The translations under genes and the position numbers were made by a program. The notes under the pieces were generated by a model. That model did not search any database. It saw only the letters and a list, made by a program, of their open reading frames with translations, and was not told the origin of the DNA. A stretch of 64,000 nt of DNA from a virus. Shown in pieces: positions 1-8,460 of the stretch; the stretch's first letter is position 1; every line of letters begins with the position of its first letter. The stretch covers positions 1 to 64,000 of IMG/VR virus record IMGVR_UViG_3300020172_001601; one strand, 5' to 3'.

Positions 1-594
1 CAAGGCAACCAAGGCAGACAGGGATTCCAAGGCAACCAGGGTTTTGCCGGTAATCAGGGCGTACAAGGCACGCAAGGCAACCAGGGCTTCGTTGGCAACC
101 AAGGCGCTCAGGGCGCACAAGGAAACCAAGGTTTCGTCGGCAATCAGGGTGCGCAGGGTCCGCAAGGCAACCAAGGTCGTCAAGGTAATCAAGGAAATCA
201 AGGCACACAAGGCAACCAGGGTTTTGTCGGTAATCAAGGCGCTCAGGGCGCACAAGGAAACCAAGGCGCTCAAGGTACGCAAGGTACTCAAGGATTCCAG
301 GGCAACCTTGGAAACCAGGGCAACCAAGGTTTTATTGGAAACCAAGGCAACCAAGGCGCACAAGGCACTGCGATGACATCGCAAAACTTTAGTTTCACTA
401 ATGCGAACTTGTCGTCTGGTGTATACACGGCAAACCATAACTCTGGTCGTCAGTATTGGACTGTGGAAGTATATGACAACAACAATAGGTTGGTTATGCC
501 TGACAGTATAACTTGTACCAACACCAATAACTTGGCAATTGATTTGACGACATTCGGAGTAATCACAGGCACTTGGACAGCGAGGTTATCATAA
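1..594 (+). CDS. Collagen-like fibre/appendage protein, C-terminal part (partial)
   Basis: The frame is open from the first base and ends at TAA 592-594; the N-terminus lies outside the window. About 120 residues of uninterrupted Gly-X-Y repeat (mostly GNQ, with GFV, GAQ, GTQ) are followed by a roughly 75-residue globular tail containing VYDNNN and a final TGTWTARLS. The tail is clearly homologous to the tail of the next gene, so the two are tandem paralogues. Such proteins form trimeric collagen-like rods on phage fibres and capsid decorations (family knowledge). Y positions are nearly all Gln and charged residues are rare. The role as a surface fibre is inferred from architecture and from the neighbouring glycosyltransferase. 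Confidence 0.85.
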   Translation, partial: QGNQGRQGFQGNQGFAGNQGVQGTQGNQGFVGNQGAQGAQGNQGFVGNQGAQGPQGNQGRQGNQGNQGTQGNQGFVGNQGAQGAQGNQGAQGTQGTQGFQGNLGNQGNQGFIGNQGNQGAQGTAMTSQNFSFTNANLSSGVYTANHNSGRQYWTVEVYDNNNRLVMPDSITCTNTNNLAIDLTTFGVITGTWTARLS

Positions 595-595
595 T

Positions 596-1966
596 ATGAG
601 AATAGGATCATTCCAATTCGCAGGGACACGTCTAAGGGACGCCTCAACAATCAACCTTACGAACGTAAGCACTAGCTTGACTATTGCTGGTTCGTATCAC
701 TTGATTACGGTGTCTACTGGTGCGTGTACTTTGACGAGCATCAGCGGACCTGCCACAAACGGCACGACCGTTCAGTTTATTCTGACGACCGGCTCACAGA
801 ACTGCACCTTCAATACAGGTGGAAACATCACAGATGCCGTGACGCTCGCAGCGGGCGGCATGGTTTCGTATATGTATGACGGAACAGCATGGCTCATGCT
901 TCATACAGATGGTCCACAAGGCGCACAAGGAAACCAGGGAGTACAAGGATCACAGGGAAATCAGGGCTTTATAGGAAATCAAGGCAACCAAGGTCATCAA
1001 GGAAATCAAGGTAATCAGGGTTTCCAAGGCGCACAAGGATTCCAGGGTTTCCAAGGCTCACAAGGCAATCAAGGCTACCAAGGCAACCAAGGAAACCAAG
1101 GTCATCAAGGCAATCAAGGAAACCAGGGTTTCGTTGGCAACCAAGGCGCTCAAGGTCCACAAGGAAACCAGGGTTTCGTTGGCAATCAAGGCGCTCAAGG
1201 CCCGCAAGGAAATCAGGGCTTCGTCGGCAACCAGGGTGCGCAAGGCGCACAAGGAGTTCAAGGCAACCAGGGCTTCGTCGGCAACCAAGGAAACCAAGGT
1301 AATCAAGGCAACCAAGGAACCCAGGGCTTCCAAGGCGCACAAGGCTTTCAAGGCAATCAGGGATTCGTCGGAAACCAAGGAAATCAAGGCGCTCAAGGCA
1401 CCCAAGGCGCACAAGGCAACCAAGGTAATCAAGGCTTCGTCGGCAACCAAGGAAATCAGGGCAATCAAGGAAACCAAGGATTCCAAGGAAACCAAGGAAA
1501 TCAAGGAAATCAAGGTAATCAAGGTTTCCAGGGCAACCAAGGAAATCAAGGAAATCAAGGTAATCAAGGCTTCGTCGGCAACCAAGGAAACCAGGGAAAT
1601 CAAGGCAATCAAGGCTTCCAAGGAAACCAAGGCTTTGTTGGAAATCAAGGTCCGCAGGGCTTCCAGGGCAACCAAGGCGCACAGGGAAATCAGGGCAACC
1701 AGGGCAATCAGGGATTTGTTGGCAACCAAGGTACGTTTGCTTGGAATTTAGCTGGGGCCTTTACTACGTTTAACAATGCCAGCTTATCTGGCTCGACGTT
1801 CTCGTATACTCACAGCCGAGCGGTCGATTGTGCCTTCGTGGTATATGATAACAATAACATAGAAATCATCCCGGCAGCGATTACCCGAACTTCTACCTCT
1901 CAGGTGACGATAGATTTACAGGGCTTTACACCGTTAACGGGGACATGGACATTGGTAGTATTGTAA
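596..1966 (+). CDS. Collagen-like fibre/appendage protein
   Basis: 456 residues in three parts. Residues 1 to ~100 form a Thr/Ser-rich beta domain, residues ~102 to 378 are a continuous Gly-X-Y repeat, and the last ~75 residues are a globular cap with VVYDNNN and TGTWTLVVL. The repeat is dominated by GNQ, interspersed with GFV, GFQ, GAQ, GPQ and GHQ. Proline, where present, sits in X and not Y, so classic prolyl-4-hydroxylation sites are absent. The ATG lies one base after the upstream paralogue's stop. The next gene, a glycosyltransferase, starts directly at its stop codon, suggesting co-expression and possibly glycosylation of the fibre (inference). Opposite-strand frames through the repeat are long only because of the repeat composition. 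Confidence 0.9.
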   Translation: MRIGSFQFAGTRLRDASTINLTNVSTSLTIAGSYHLITVSTGACTLTSISGPATNGTTVQFILTTGSQNCTFNTGGNITDAVTLAAGGMVSYMYDGTAWLMLHTDGPQGAQGNQGVQGSQGNQGFIGNQGNQGHQGNQGNQGFQGAQGFQGFQGSQGNQGYQGNQGNQGHQGNQGNQGFVGNQGAQGPQGNQGFVGNQGAQGPQGNQGFVGNQGAQGAQGVQGNQGFVGNQGNQGNQGNQGTQGFQGAQGFQGNQGFVGNQGNQGAQGTQGAQGNQGNQGFVGNQGNQGNQGNQGFQGNQGNQGNQGNQGFQGNQGNQGNQGNQGFVGNQGNQGNQGNQGFQGNQGFVGNQGPQGFQGNQGAQGNQGNQGNQGFVGNQGTFAWNLAGAFTTFNNASLSGSTFSYTHSRAVDCAFVVYDNNNIEIIPAAITRTSTSQVTIDLQGFTPLTGTWTLVVL

Positions 1967-3190
1967 ATGAAAATCTCGATCTTTACACCAACGCATAAGC
2001 CGGTCTATCTCGACCGGCTTTTTCGTTCTCTTCAAGAACAGACATATTCAAATTGGGAATGGGTAATTGTTCCCAATAATGGTGCAGTAGTTGAGCCAAT
2101 TGATGATGAGCGAGTGAAGATATTTCCTTGCAATGATTCAGATAACATTGGTTTTCTAAAACGATTTGCTGCTGGCAAAGCCACTGGTGAAGTTGTTGTT
2201 GAAGTCGATCATGACGACGAGCTTTTCTCAACTGCCATTGAAGAATGTGCGAATGCTTTTGCGGACCCCACTGTTGATTTTGCATATTCCAATTGCTGTG
2301 ATGTGCGAGAGAATTATGTCCCTCGTTGTTTCGGTCCAGAATGGGGTTGGATCAATCGTGTTTGCAAATTCAAGAATCATGATTTGATTGAAACTGTTTC
2401 GTTCCCGCCAGACCCCGCTTCAATTAGCAAAATATGGTACGCTCCGAATCACTTCCGGGCGTGGCGTAAAGAGTTCTATGATCGTATTGGCGGTCATGAC
2501 GCCTCTTTGGATGTGTTGGATGACCAGGATATTATGTGTCGCACATATATTCAGGGCAAAATGTTCCACATCGACAAGCCACTTTATGTTTATCATTTGC
2601 ACCAGGAAAACACCTGCTATGGCGAGAAGAATGCCAAGATTCAAGAAGGCACGTTGATGCTTCACGACAAGTACATCTACCAACTTGTCGAACGATGGTG
2701 CGATCTGAACAATTTGCGCAAAATTGACTTATGCGGTGGTCACAGCAAGCCCGAAGGTTATGAAAGCGTCGATCTCGAACGTGGCGACATACAAGCAGAC
2801 TTGAATGGGCGATGGCCTTTTGAAGATGGTTCGGTAGGCGTGTTTCGTGCGCATGATGCTCTCGAACACTTGAAAGACCCAATCAATACGATGAAGGAAG
2901 CATATCGGTGTCTGGCTCCAGACGGTTGGTTCTTGACTCAAACGCCGTCTACAGATGGTCGTGGGGCCTTCCAAGACCCAACGCACGTTAGTTTCTGGAA
3001 CAGCAATAGTTTCTGGTATTACACCCGTGCAGAGCAGGCGAAGTACATCAATACTCCGGCTCGTTTTCAATTGAATCGCATCAAGAATTTCTTCCCAAGC
3101 GATTGGCATCAGTTCCACAATATCATGTACGTCAAAGCAGATTTGCTGAAGCTCACTGATACTCGGATTCCTGGTGGAGTAGAAATCTGA
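1967..3190 (+). CDS. Family 2 glycosyltransferase fused to a SAM methyltransferase
   Basis: Residues 1 to ~230 are a GT-A/GT2 domain: it opens MKISIFTPTHKP, then SLQEQTYSNWEW, and a metal/nucleotide-sugar site VEVDHDDE near residue 77. Residues ~255 to 400 resemble a class I (type 11) methyltransferase, with LCGGHSKPEGYESVDLE, a DGSVGVFRAHDALEHL segment and LAPDGWFLTQTP. The fusion suggests transfer of a sugar and its methylation by one polypeptide, probably on a virion surface protein. Its ATG abuts the stop of the collagen-like gene, so that fibre is the obvious candidate acceptor (inference). Sugar donor and acceptor cannot be read from the sequence. Confidence 0.85.
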   Translation: MKISIFTPTHKPVYLDRLFRSLQEQTYSNWEWVIVPNNGAVVEPIDDERVKIFPCNDSDNIGFLKRFAAGKATGEVVVEVDHDDELFSTAIEECANAFADPTVDFAYSNCCDVRENYVPRCFGPEWGWINRVCKFKNHDLIETVSFPPDPASISKIWYAPNHFRAWRKEFYDRIGGHDASLDVLDDQDIMCRTYIQGKMFHIDKPLYVYHLHQENTCYGEKNAKIQEGTLMLHDKYIYQLVERWCDLNNLRKIDLCGGHSKPEGYESVDLERGDIQADLNGRWPFEDGSVGVFRAHDALEHLKDPINTMKEAYRCLAPDGWFLTQTPSTDGRGAFQDPTHVSFWNSNSFWYYTRAEQAKYINTPARFQLNRIKNFFPSDWHQFHNIMYVKADLLKLTDTRIPGGVEI

Positions 3191-3228
3191 TTGTAAAGCA
3201 AAATAAATACTTGCTGCACGTCTTGGCC

Positions 3229-3257
3229 TTTATTCAATCTTTGGCTTGGTCTATAAT
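3229..3257 (+). promoter_or_regulatory. Sigma70-like promoter upstream of the AAA+ ATPase gene
   Basis: A perfect TATAAT at 3252-3257 has a weak -35 (TTTATT at 3229-3234) 17 bases upstream. It lies in the 95-base gap before 3286, and AAGGAG precedes the ATG. An ATAAATA string near 3202 could be a second, late-type element. Confidence 0.5.
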
Positions 3258-3285
3258 CCCCTGACCTCGAACAAGGAGTTGTCAT

Positions 3286-4371
3286 ATGTCGAAATCCGAC
3301 AGCCAAGAACTAAATGAAATTCTGAAGAACGCCCCAGATACTCCGTCGTATGACGGAGATGGCGACTCAAATCCATGTTTCAGCAATGATATTGCTGTCT
3401 GTGGTGAACCCGTCGCCTCATTTGATCGTGGTCTGGGTGGATATTGCCAGTGGTCCACATCGGACGGCAAGCGATATATTCCATCCAGCAAGACGGCCAA
3501 GAAGCTCACGCCGGGCGTCTACGATATTCTTCACAGTAACACAATCGGTTTGTATTTTGAACAGATTCCAGTTCTCACAACTGGTTTGATCCGGTTTCCA
3601 GAAACCAATTCCGATAAGGTCGTATCTGAAATTCAGAAGTTCTGGAAAAAGGAAAACATCTTCCGCAGTTACAACCTGACTTACAAGCGTGGCATTATTC
3701 TGTGGGGACCGCCAGGATCGGGCAAGTCTTGCACAATCCAGTTGATTATGCGTGACGTTGTAGAGCGTGGCGGCGTGGTCATCAAGTTTACGCATCCCAC
3801 ATTATTCCTTGAAGGCATTCGCAAGTTCCGAGAGATTCAGCCGGACACGCCTGTTGTCGTATTGATGGAAGATATTGACAGCATCTTGGAGATGTACTCT
3901 GAGAGTGAAGTTCTCAATATCCTCGATGGCGTGAATCAGATCGAGAAGGTTGTCTTCTTGGCGACGACCAATTACCCAGAAAAGCTGGGCGCTCGTATTG
4001 TCAATCGTCCTTCTCGATTTGACAAGCGATTTAAGATCGGCCATCCGAATGCCGAAAGCCGTCGTATTTACTTTGAATACATCATCGGCAAAGACAAGGT
4101 GAAGGCTCTCAAGATCAATCTGGATCAGTGGGTTGAAGACACTGAAGAATTCAGTATTGCTCACTTGAAGGAGTTGTTCACTGCGGTTGTTATTCTCGGC
4201 GACGAATATGAGGATGCCATCGAATCTCTTTCTTTGATGAAAGAAGATAAGCCTGATTCATCCAATGATGAAGCACGGAAGTCAATGGGATTCGGAAATG
4301 GCAAGAAGGCTCGCCGTCACAAGTTGACTGCTGATGATTCATTCATGAAAGAATTAAGGGAGATGGAATGA
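3286..4371 (+). CDS. AAA+ ATPase (BCS1/FtsH-type core)
   Basis: 361 residues. Walker A GPPGSGKS is at 141-148, Walker B VVVLMEDID at ~190-198, then sensor-1 ATTNYPEKL and an arginine-finger-like stretch NRPSRFDKRF. The ~130-residue N-terminal region matches no family I recognise. The C-terminal ~60 residues are charged and basic (GNGKKARRHK). AAA+ proteins of this type use ATP hydrolysis to remodel or unfold protein partners; the substrate here is unknown. Start chosen at the ATG after AAGGAG. The last four bases overlap the next gene (ATGA), so the two are translationally coupled. Confidence 0.85.
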   Translation: MSKSDSQELNEILKNAPDTPSYDGDGDSNPCFSNDIAVCGEPVASFDRGLGGYCQWSTSDGKRYIPSSKTAKKLTPGVYDILHSNTIGLYFEQIPVLTTGLIRFPETNSDKVVSEIQKFWKKENIFRSYNLTYKRGIILWGPPGSGKSCTIQLIMRDVVERGGVVIKFTHPTLFLEGIRKFREIQPDTPVVVLMEDIDSILEMYSESEVLNILDGVNQIEKVVFLATTNYPEKLGARIVNRPSRFDKRFKIGHPNAESRRIYFEYIIGKDKVKALKINLDQWVEDTEEFSIAHLKELFTAVVILGDEYEDAIESLSLMKEDKPDSSNDEARKSMGFGNGKKARRHKLTADDSFMKELREME

Positions 4372-4913
4372 GCGAGTCAATTCTGATCTCGACCGAGTAT
4401 ACCTTGGTCATTCATACAGATGGTTTTTCGGATGCTTTCGCCAAGAAGCTCTGTGCATATTGCACAGGCTTCGTGGATGAAACCGATAGCGATCTCGAAT
4501 TTTCTGATCTGTATTATCTGGAAGAGAACATCGAAGATGATGAGTCTCCGAGAGGTCAAGTGGCCGAAGAAAAGAATCCGTTTTATGGATTTGTCGGCCA
4601 GAGGCTAGATGAAGACCAGATTTATTCTCCTTGCTGTGTCTGGCTCAATAAGCGATACGGATATAACGCCAATGGCGAATACGCCGTGCTGACCGAGAAG
4701 AATTTCGACGAATACAACTTCCCGGCTCCTTTGAGCGTTGGTATTTTCTTCGATGTGGTTCCAGAGCCGGAGCATATCTCGAAGATCAAGGAGCGGGCCG
4801 TGAAGTTTTTCGAGAAGGTCTGGCCTAAGCTCAACGATGGGGCTAAAAAGGTTACGGTCGAAGACTTTCGGTTGGTAATCCACACCAAGTACGGGGAAGA
4901 AGTGGCGGTGTGA
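4368..4913 (+). CDS. Hypothetical acidic protein
   Basis: 181 residues, strongly acidic (runs such as DETDSDLEFSD and ENIEDDESPR) with three scattered cysteines and no signal peptide or membrane segment. I recognise no family. It overlaps the AAA+ ATPase gene by four bases (ATGA), which suggests an adaptor or substrate of that ATPase; this is inference from position only. Confidence 0.75.
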   Translation: MSESILISTEYTLVIHTDGFSDAFAKKLCAYCTGFVDETDSDLEFSDLYYLEENIEDDESPRGQVAEEKNPFYGFVGQRLDEDQIYSPCCVWLNKRYGYNANGEYAVLTEKNFDEYNFPAPLSVGIFFDVVPEPEHISKIKERAVKFFEKVWPKLNDGAKKVTVEDFRLVIHTKYGEEVAV

Positions 4914-4914
4914 T

Positions 4915-4944
4915 TTTACGTTTGAATCGGTTTTGTGGTATGGT
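4915..4944 (+). promoter_or_regulatory. Sigma70-like promoter for the K+ channel gene
   Basis: TTTACG (4915-4920), 18-base spacer, TATGGT (4939-4944), starting at the end of the upstream gene and 23 bases before the channel ATG. The -35 matches the TTTACA form seen at several other sites in the window. Confidence 0.5.
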
Positions 4945-4967
4945 GTAGGTAGTTCAAGGAGAACACT

Positions 4968-5840
4968 ATGCACCATCAGCAATTGTGGGAGATGCCTCTT
5001 GCACGTCGATATTTTGAATATCTCGTTCGGTTCTTCGTATTTTACAGCATCGGCATGTACCTCCTTGAGATGGAGGTTACAAAGGCTCATCATAGCGACG
5101 GATTCTGGCTCTTGAATGAGCGATTCGTCGCTATGTTTTTTACGGTGGAGTACCTTGTCCGATGGGCAATATCGGACAACAAACGGCACTTCCCGTTCAA
5201 ACTATTGTCGATAATTGACCTGATTGCCATCGTGCCTTTTTATGTCGGGTTCTTTGTTGACGATCACACGCTTGATATAATTCGCACGCTTCGAGTGTTG
5301 CGAATGTTCAAGCTGGTCAGGTACAGTCCTGCCCTGATGAACGTCATGGAAGGCATAAAAAAGGTCAAAAGCGAACTGTATGTCGTTGGATATATTGTTT
5401 GTATTGTTGTGGTGTTTAGTTCGGTTTTAATCCTGCAATTTGAAAAGGACGCACAGCCAGACAAGTTCGACAAGCCGTCCGATGCTTTGTGGTGGTCCTT
5501 CGTGACGATGGCCACAGTTGGCTATGGTGATTTGGCTCCCGTGACCCTTGCCGGTCGGGTAGTAGCGATCTTTACTATGGTCATTGGCATTGGTATATTC
5601 GGTGTGTTCGTGAGTCTCATCGGCAGCGCCCTTATAGTGACGTGGAAGGAACAACAAGATGAGCAAAGAAAATCTAATGCAAGCCTGCAATCTAAGCCTC
5701 CAGATGAAGGGCTTGGACGGCGATCCGAAATACAAGAAGCGACTGAAGTGGGAAATCGAGGAAATCTTAGCCAGGAACAAGTCGGACTATTTTTGGAACC
5801 TGTACAGCAGTCGAACACGCTATCCGCAAAATCAAAATAA
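4968..5840 (+). CDS. Voltage-gated potassium channel, six-transmembrane type
   Basis: 290 residues. Hydrophobic segments correspond to S1-S6. An S4-like voltage sensor at ~103-121 has basic residues every third position (RTLRVLRMFKLVR). A pore helix precedes the selectivity filter TVGYGD at 183-188, followed by a hydrophobic S6. This is the canonical Kv architecture: K+ flux through the inner membrane gated by membrane potential (family knowledge). The ~60-residue cytoplasmic tail beyond residue 230 is read from DNA that also encodes the start of the DNA polymerase gene in another frame (5659-5840). It has its own promoter. A role in altering host membrane potential during infection is inference. 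Confidence 0.92.
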   Translation: MHHQQLWEMPLARRYFEYLVRFFVFYSIGMYLLEMEVTKAHHSDGFWLLNERFVAMFFTVEYLVRWAISDNKRHFPFKLLSIIDLIAIVPFYVGFFVDDHTLDIIRTLRVLRMFKLVRYSPALMNVMEGIKKVKSELYVVGYIVCIVVVFSSVLILQFEKDAQPDKFDKPSDALWWSFVTMATVGYGDLAPVTLAGRVVAIFTMVIGIGIFGVFVSLIGSALIVTWKEQQDEQRKSNASLQSKPPDEGLGRRSEIQEATEVGNRGNLSQEQVGLFLEPVQQSNTLSAKSK

Positions 5841-8460
5841 TCTGTTGATCTGTTGGCTTTTGGGCATCGTCCCCGATCACAATATCGACCAAGAGCCTAA
5901 GTGCGAATACGGCGAATATCCCGACATTGACGTGGATTATTTGCCTATTGTTCGAGACTACCTGAAGACCGTGTGGGCCAAAGACACATTTGGTTCTGAC
6001 TATGTTTGTAATATCGGCAACTACACCACGTTCGGCATTAAGTCGGCTCTGATCGACATGGCCCGTGTTCACGGAGAAAGCCGAGAAGAAGTCCAGGCTC
6101 TCACAAAGAATCTCGACGCCAAGGACGATGAAGGCAAGGTTCTCACTTGGGATGCAGCGATGAAGCTGTATCCTGAGTTGAAGAAGTATTGTGAAATAGA
6201 TGATACTCACAAGCGTATTGCTGACGCAGCCAAGCGACTTCTTCACCGCAATCGAGGCATGGGCGTTCATGCTGGTGGTTTGATTATTGCCAATGCTCCT
6301 CTCTCTGATCTCGTTCCGCTCGTCAAGCGTAAAGACAGTCCACAAGCATCTGCATGGGTGGAAGGGCTGCATGGTCAGGACTTAGGCCCTATGGGTCTAG
6401 TTAAGTTTGACTTGTTGGTTATTTCCAATCTGCTTCAGATTGCTCGTTGCTGTGAGATGGTCAAGAAGCGGCATGGTTTAGTTGGCATTTGCAATAAGCC
6501 CGGCGAACCTGACTGGACCGATGTTCCAGCTTGGCGTGATGACCCCACATCATTGGCTATGGCCAATATTGGTGACTTGAAGTGTATCTTCCAATTTGAT
6601 TCTGAAGGTATGCGTGGACTCGTTCGTGCGGGTGGCGTAGACCGATTTGAAGACTTGGTTGCATACACCGCTTTGTTCCGTCCAGGTCCGCTCGGCATGA
6701 AGATGCAGGAGCGATACGTCGAACGTAAGCGTGGTCGTGAAAAGTATACACTTCACCCGCTGGTGAAGCCTATTCTTGATAAGACTTACGGAGTTTTGAC
6801 TTATCAAGAACAAATTATGCGTATCCTCAACGTGGTAGGTGAAATCCCGTTGAAGGATTGCGAATTGGTTCGTAAGGCGATCAGCAAGAAGAAGGTTGAA
6901 GGGTTCATCAAATACAAGGAGATGTTCGTTCTCAACGGCCAGAGAAACCTGGGCTGCAACGAAGAAGAAATCAATCACTTGTGGAATCAGATTGAAGCCT
7001 TCGCTGAATACGGTTTCAATCTCAGTCACGCCGTCGCATACACCTATATCTCGGCATGGTTGTTGTATCTCAAGGCTCACTATCCTCATGAGTTCTATGC
7101 TTCGATGCTGAGTTGTGAAACGCTCAGTGAGAAGATTAAAGAATACAAGATGGAAGCCAAGATTCACGGCGTCGATATGAATCGTTTGGACATCAATAAG
7201 TCCGATGTGAATTTCGATCTCCAAGGCGACATGATCTATTTCGGCCTGAGCAACATCAAGGGTTTAGGCGAGGCTCCGGCCAAGCGTATTGTTGCCGCTC
7301 AACCTTACAAGTCTTTTGAAGACTTCGTAACTCGGTTCGGCACAGATGCCAGCGTATTGAAGCCCATTTTGGGACTTCGATGTTTCCGTGATCGTGACCC
7401 TGTTACTTTGTGGAAGTTTGCTGAACACTTCAAGGATTGTGCCAAGAAGATTGAGGACAAGAAGAAGCGTTATCATGCGTCGATGATTAAATACGATCAA
7501 GAGTTCAAGGAACTCTTGCCGTTGGAAATCCGCACACTGGCTCAGTTGGAGAATGGACTGGACAATGCCTTCGATAGTGAAGGCTGGCGGGTTCAATGTG
7601 ACAAAGATGAAGAGATTGAAGTCGATAAGGAAGTGCTATGTGAGAAGGATTCCCCAGGGGCCACAGAGCGAGTAGTGGTGGAAGATATTGAGGTTGAAGG
7701 AACTGGTTTATATCTCCAGCGGGAAATCATTAAGTATTACCATGTCGGAAAAGTAAAAAAGACGTGGAATTTGTGGAAAGAATTACGCAAACTATGGCAA
7801 CGTAGGAAAAAGAGCATTGAGCGATACCAGAGCATCGAACGGGGCAACCTGCCGACGCTTCTCAATTTTGACGCTAATGCGTGGGATATTGACGAAGACT
7901 TGATGAAAGAATTCCGTGATCCGGTTGCCTGTGAGGAGAAGTATTACGGATTCGCCTGGATTCACGATCTGGAACGTAGCCCGGATTACAGGGGAAACCT
8001 TACTTTTGCCGATCTGAAGAATAGCATTGATGCTGTTGTTGGCCCGGTTGAACTTCGGGTCAAAAAGGTGGTAAAAACTCAAAGTAAAAAGCGAAAAGAG
8101 TTTACATACTACCAAGTTCTAGCGGAAGACGTGACCGGACAAGAGAATAGGATCAACGTATGGCCAGACGATTGGGAATGGTGGCATACAGAGTTTGGCT
8201 GGGAAGAAGTCGGCGGGAAATCGAAATTCACCGCTGGTAACTTACTTAGAGTAAGGCTCCAGCCTCCGACTGGTGGTTTCAATACTTTCACCCTGGAAAG
8301 CAATCAGGTTGGCAAGTGGCGAAGCCAAAAGCGGTATCACGACAAAGCTGACGATCCACGAGTGTTCGTTATGCAGAAGGGACAGAAAGAAGAAGAAAAA
8401 TTTCTGAGTGATGATGAGGCGATGGAGCAGTTCACAAACTGCACTATGGAACAAAAATGA
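5659..8460 (+). CDS. dnaE: DNA polymerase III alpha subunit (C family), lacking the PHP domain
   Basis: 933 residues. The first ~70 align with the region that precedes the DnaE palm. The catalytic aspartates PDIDVD are at 88-93 and the third in VKFDLL at D251. Fingers motifs include ALFRPGPLG, YGVLTYQEQIMRI and FAEYGFNLSHAVAYTYISAW. A helix-hairpin-helix (KGLGEAPAKRIV) follows, and an OB-like segment lies near the C-terminus. It would be the replicative polymerase. The N-terminal PHP domain of bacterial DnaE (~300 residues) is absent, and no candidate for it lies in this window. GGAAGGA precedes ATG 5659, supporting this start despite a 182-base overlap with the channel gene. The 3' end overlaps the next gene by four bases. 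Confidence 0.93.
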   Translation: MSKENLMQACNLSLQMKGLDGDPKYKKRLKWEIEEILARNKSDYFWNLYSSRTRYPQNQNNLLICWLLGIVPDHNIDQEPKCEYGEYPDIDVDYLPIVRDYLKTVWAKDTFGSDYVCNIGNYTTFGIKSALIDMARVHGESREEVQALTKNLDAKDDEGKVLTWDAAMKLYPELKKYCEIDDTHKRIADAAKRLLHRNRGMGVHAGGLIIANAPLSDLVPLVKRKDSPQASAWVEGLHGQDLGPMGLVKFDLLVISNLLQIARCCEMVKKRHGLVGICNKPGEPDWTDVPAWRDDPTSLAMANIGDLKCIFQFDSEGMRGLVRAGGVDRFEDLVAYTALFRPGPLGMKMQERYVERKRGREKYTLHPLVKPILDKTYGVLTYQEQIMRILNVVGEIPLKDCELVRKAISKKKVEGFIKYKEMFVLNGQRNLGCNEEEINHLWNQIEAFAEYGFNLSHAVAYTYISAWLLYLKAHYPHEFYASMLSCETLSEKIKEYKMEAKIHGVDMNRLDINKSDVNFDLQGDMIYFGLSNIKGLGEAPAKRIVAAQPYKSFEDFVTRFGTDASVLKPILGLRCFRDRDPVTLWKFAEHFKDCAKKIEDKKKRYHASMIKYDQEFKELLPLEIRTLAQLENGLDNAFDSEGWRVQCDKDEEIEVDKEVLCEKDSPGATERVVVEDIEVEGTGLYLQREIIKYYHVGKVKKTWNLWKELRKLWQRRKKSIERYQSIERGNLPTLLNFDANAWDIDEDLMKEFRDPVACEEKYYGFAWIHDLERSPDYRGNLTFADLKNSIDAVVGPVELRVKKVVKTQSKKRKEFTYYQVLAEDVTGQENRINVWPDDWEWWHTEFGWEEVGGKSKFTAGNLLRVRLQPPTGGFNTFTLESNQVGKWRSQKRYHDKADDPRVFVMQKGQKEEEKFLSDDEAMEQFTNCTMEQK

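Noticed and set aside
1-1720. Short tandem DNA repeats that might be taken for a CRISPR array
   Set aside because: The 9-base period encodes Gly-X-Gln with synonymous variation; there are no constant repeats of 20-40 bases with unique spacers and no cas genes.
969-1729. Two long minus-strand open frames (237 and 223 residues) and a + strand frame at 1134-1751
   Set aside because: They are the other reading frames of the Gly-X-Gln repeat and have periodic low-complexity products; the + frame with clean N- and C-terminal domains is the real gene.
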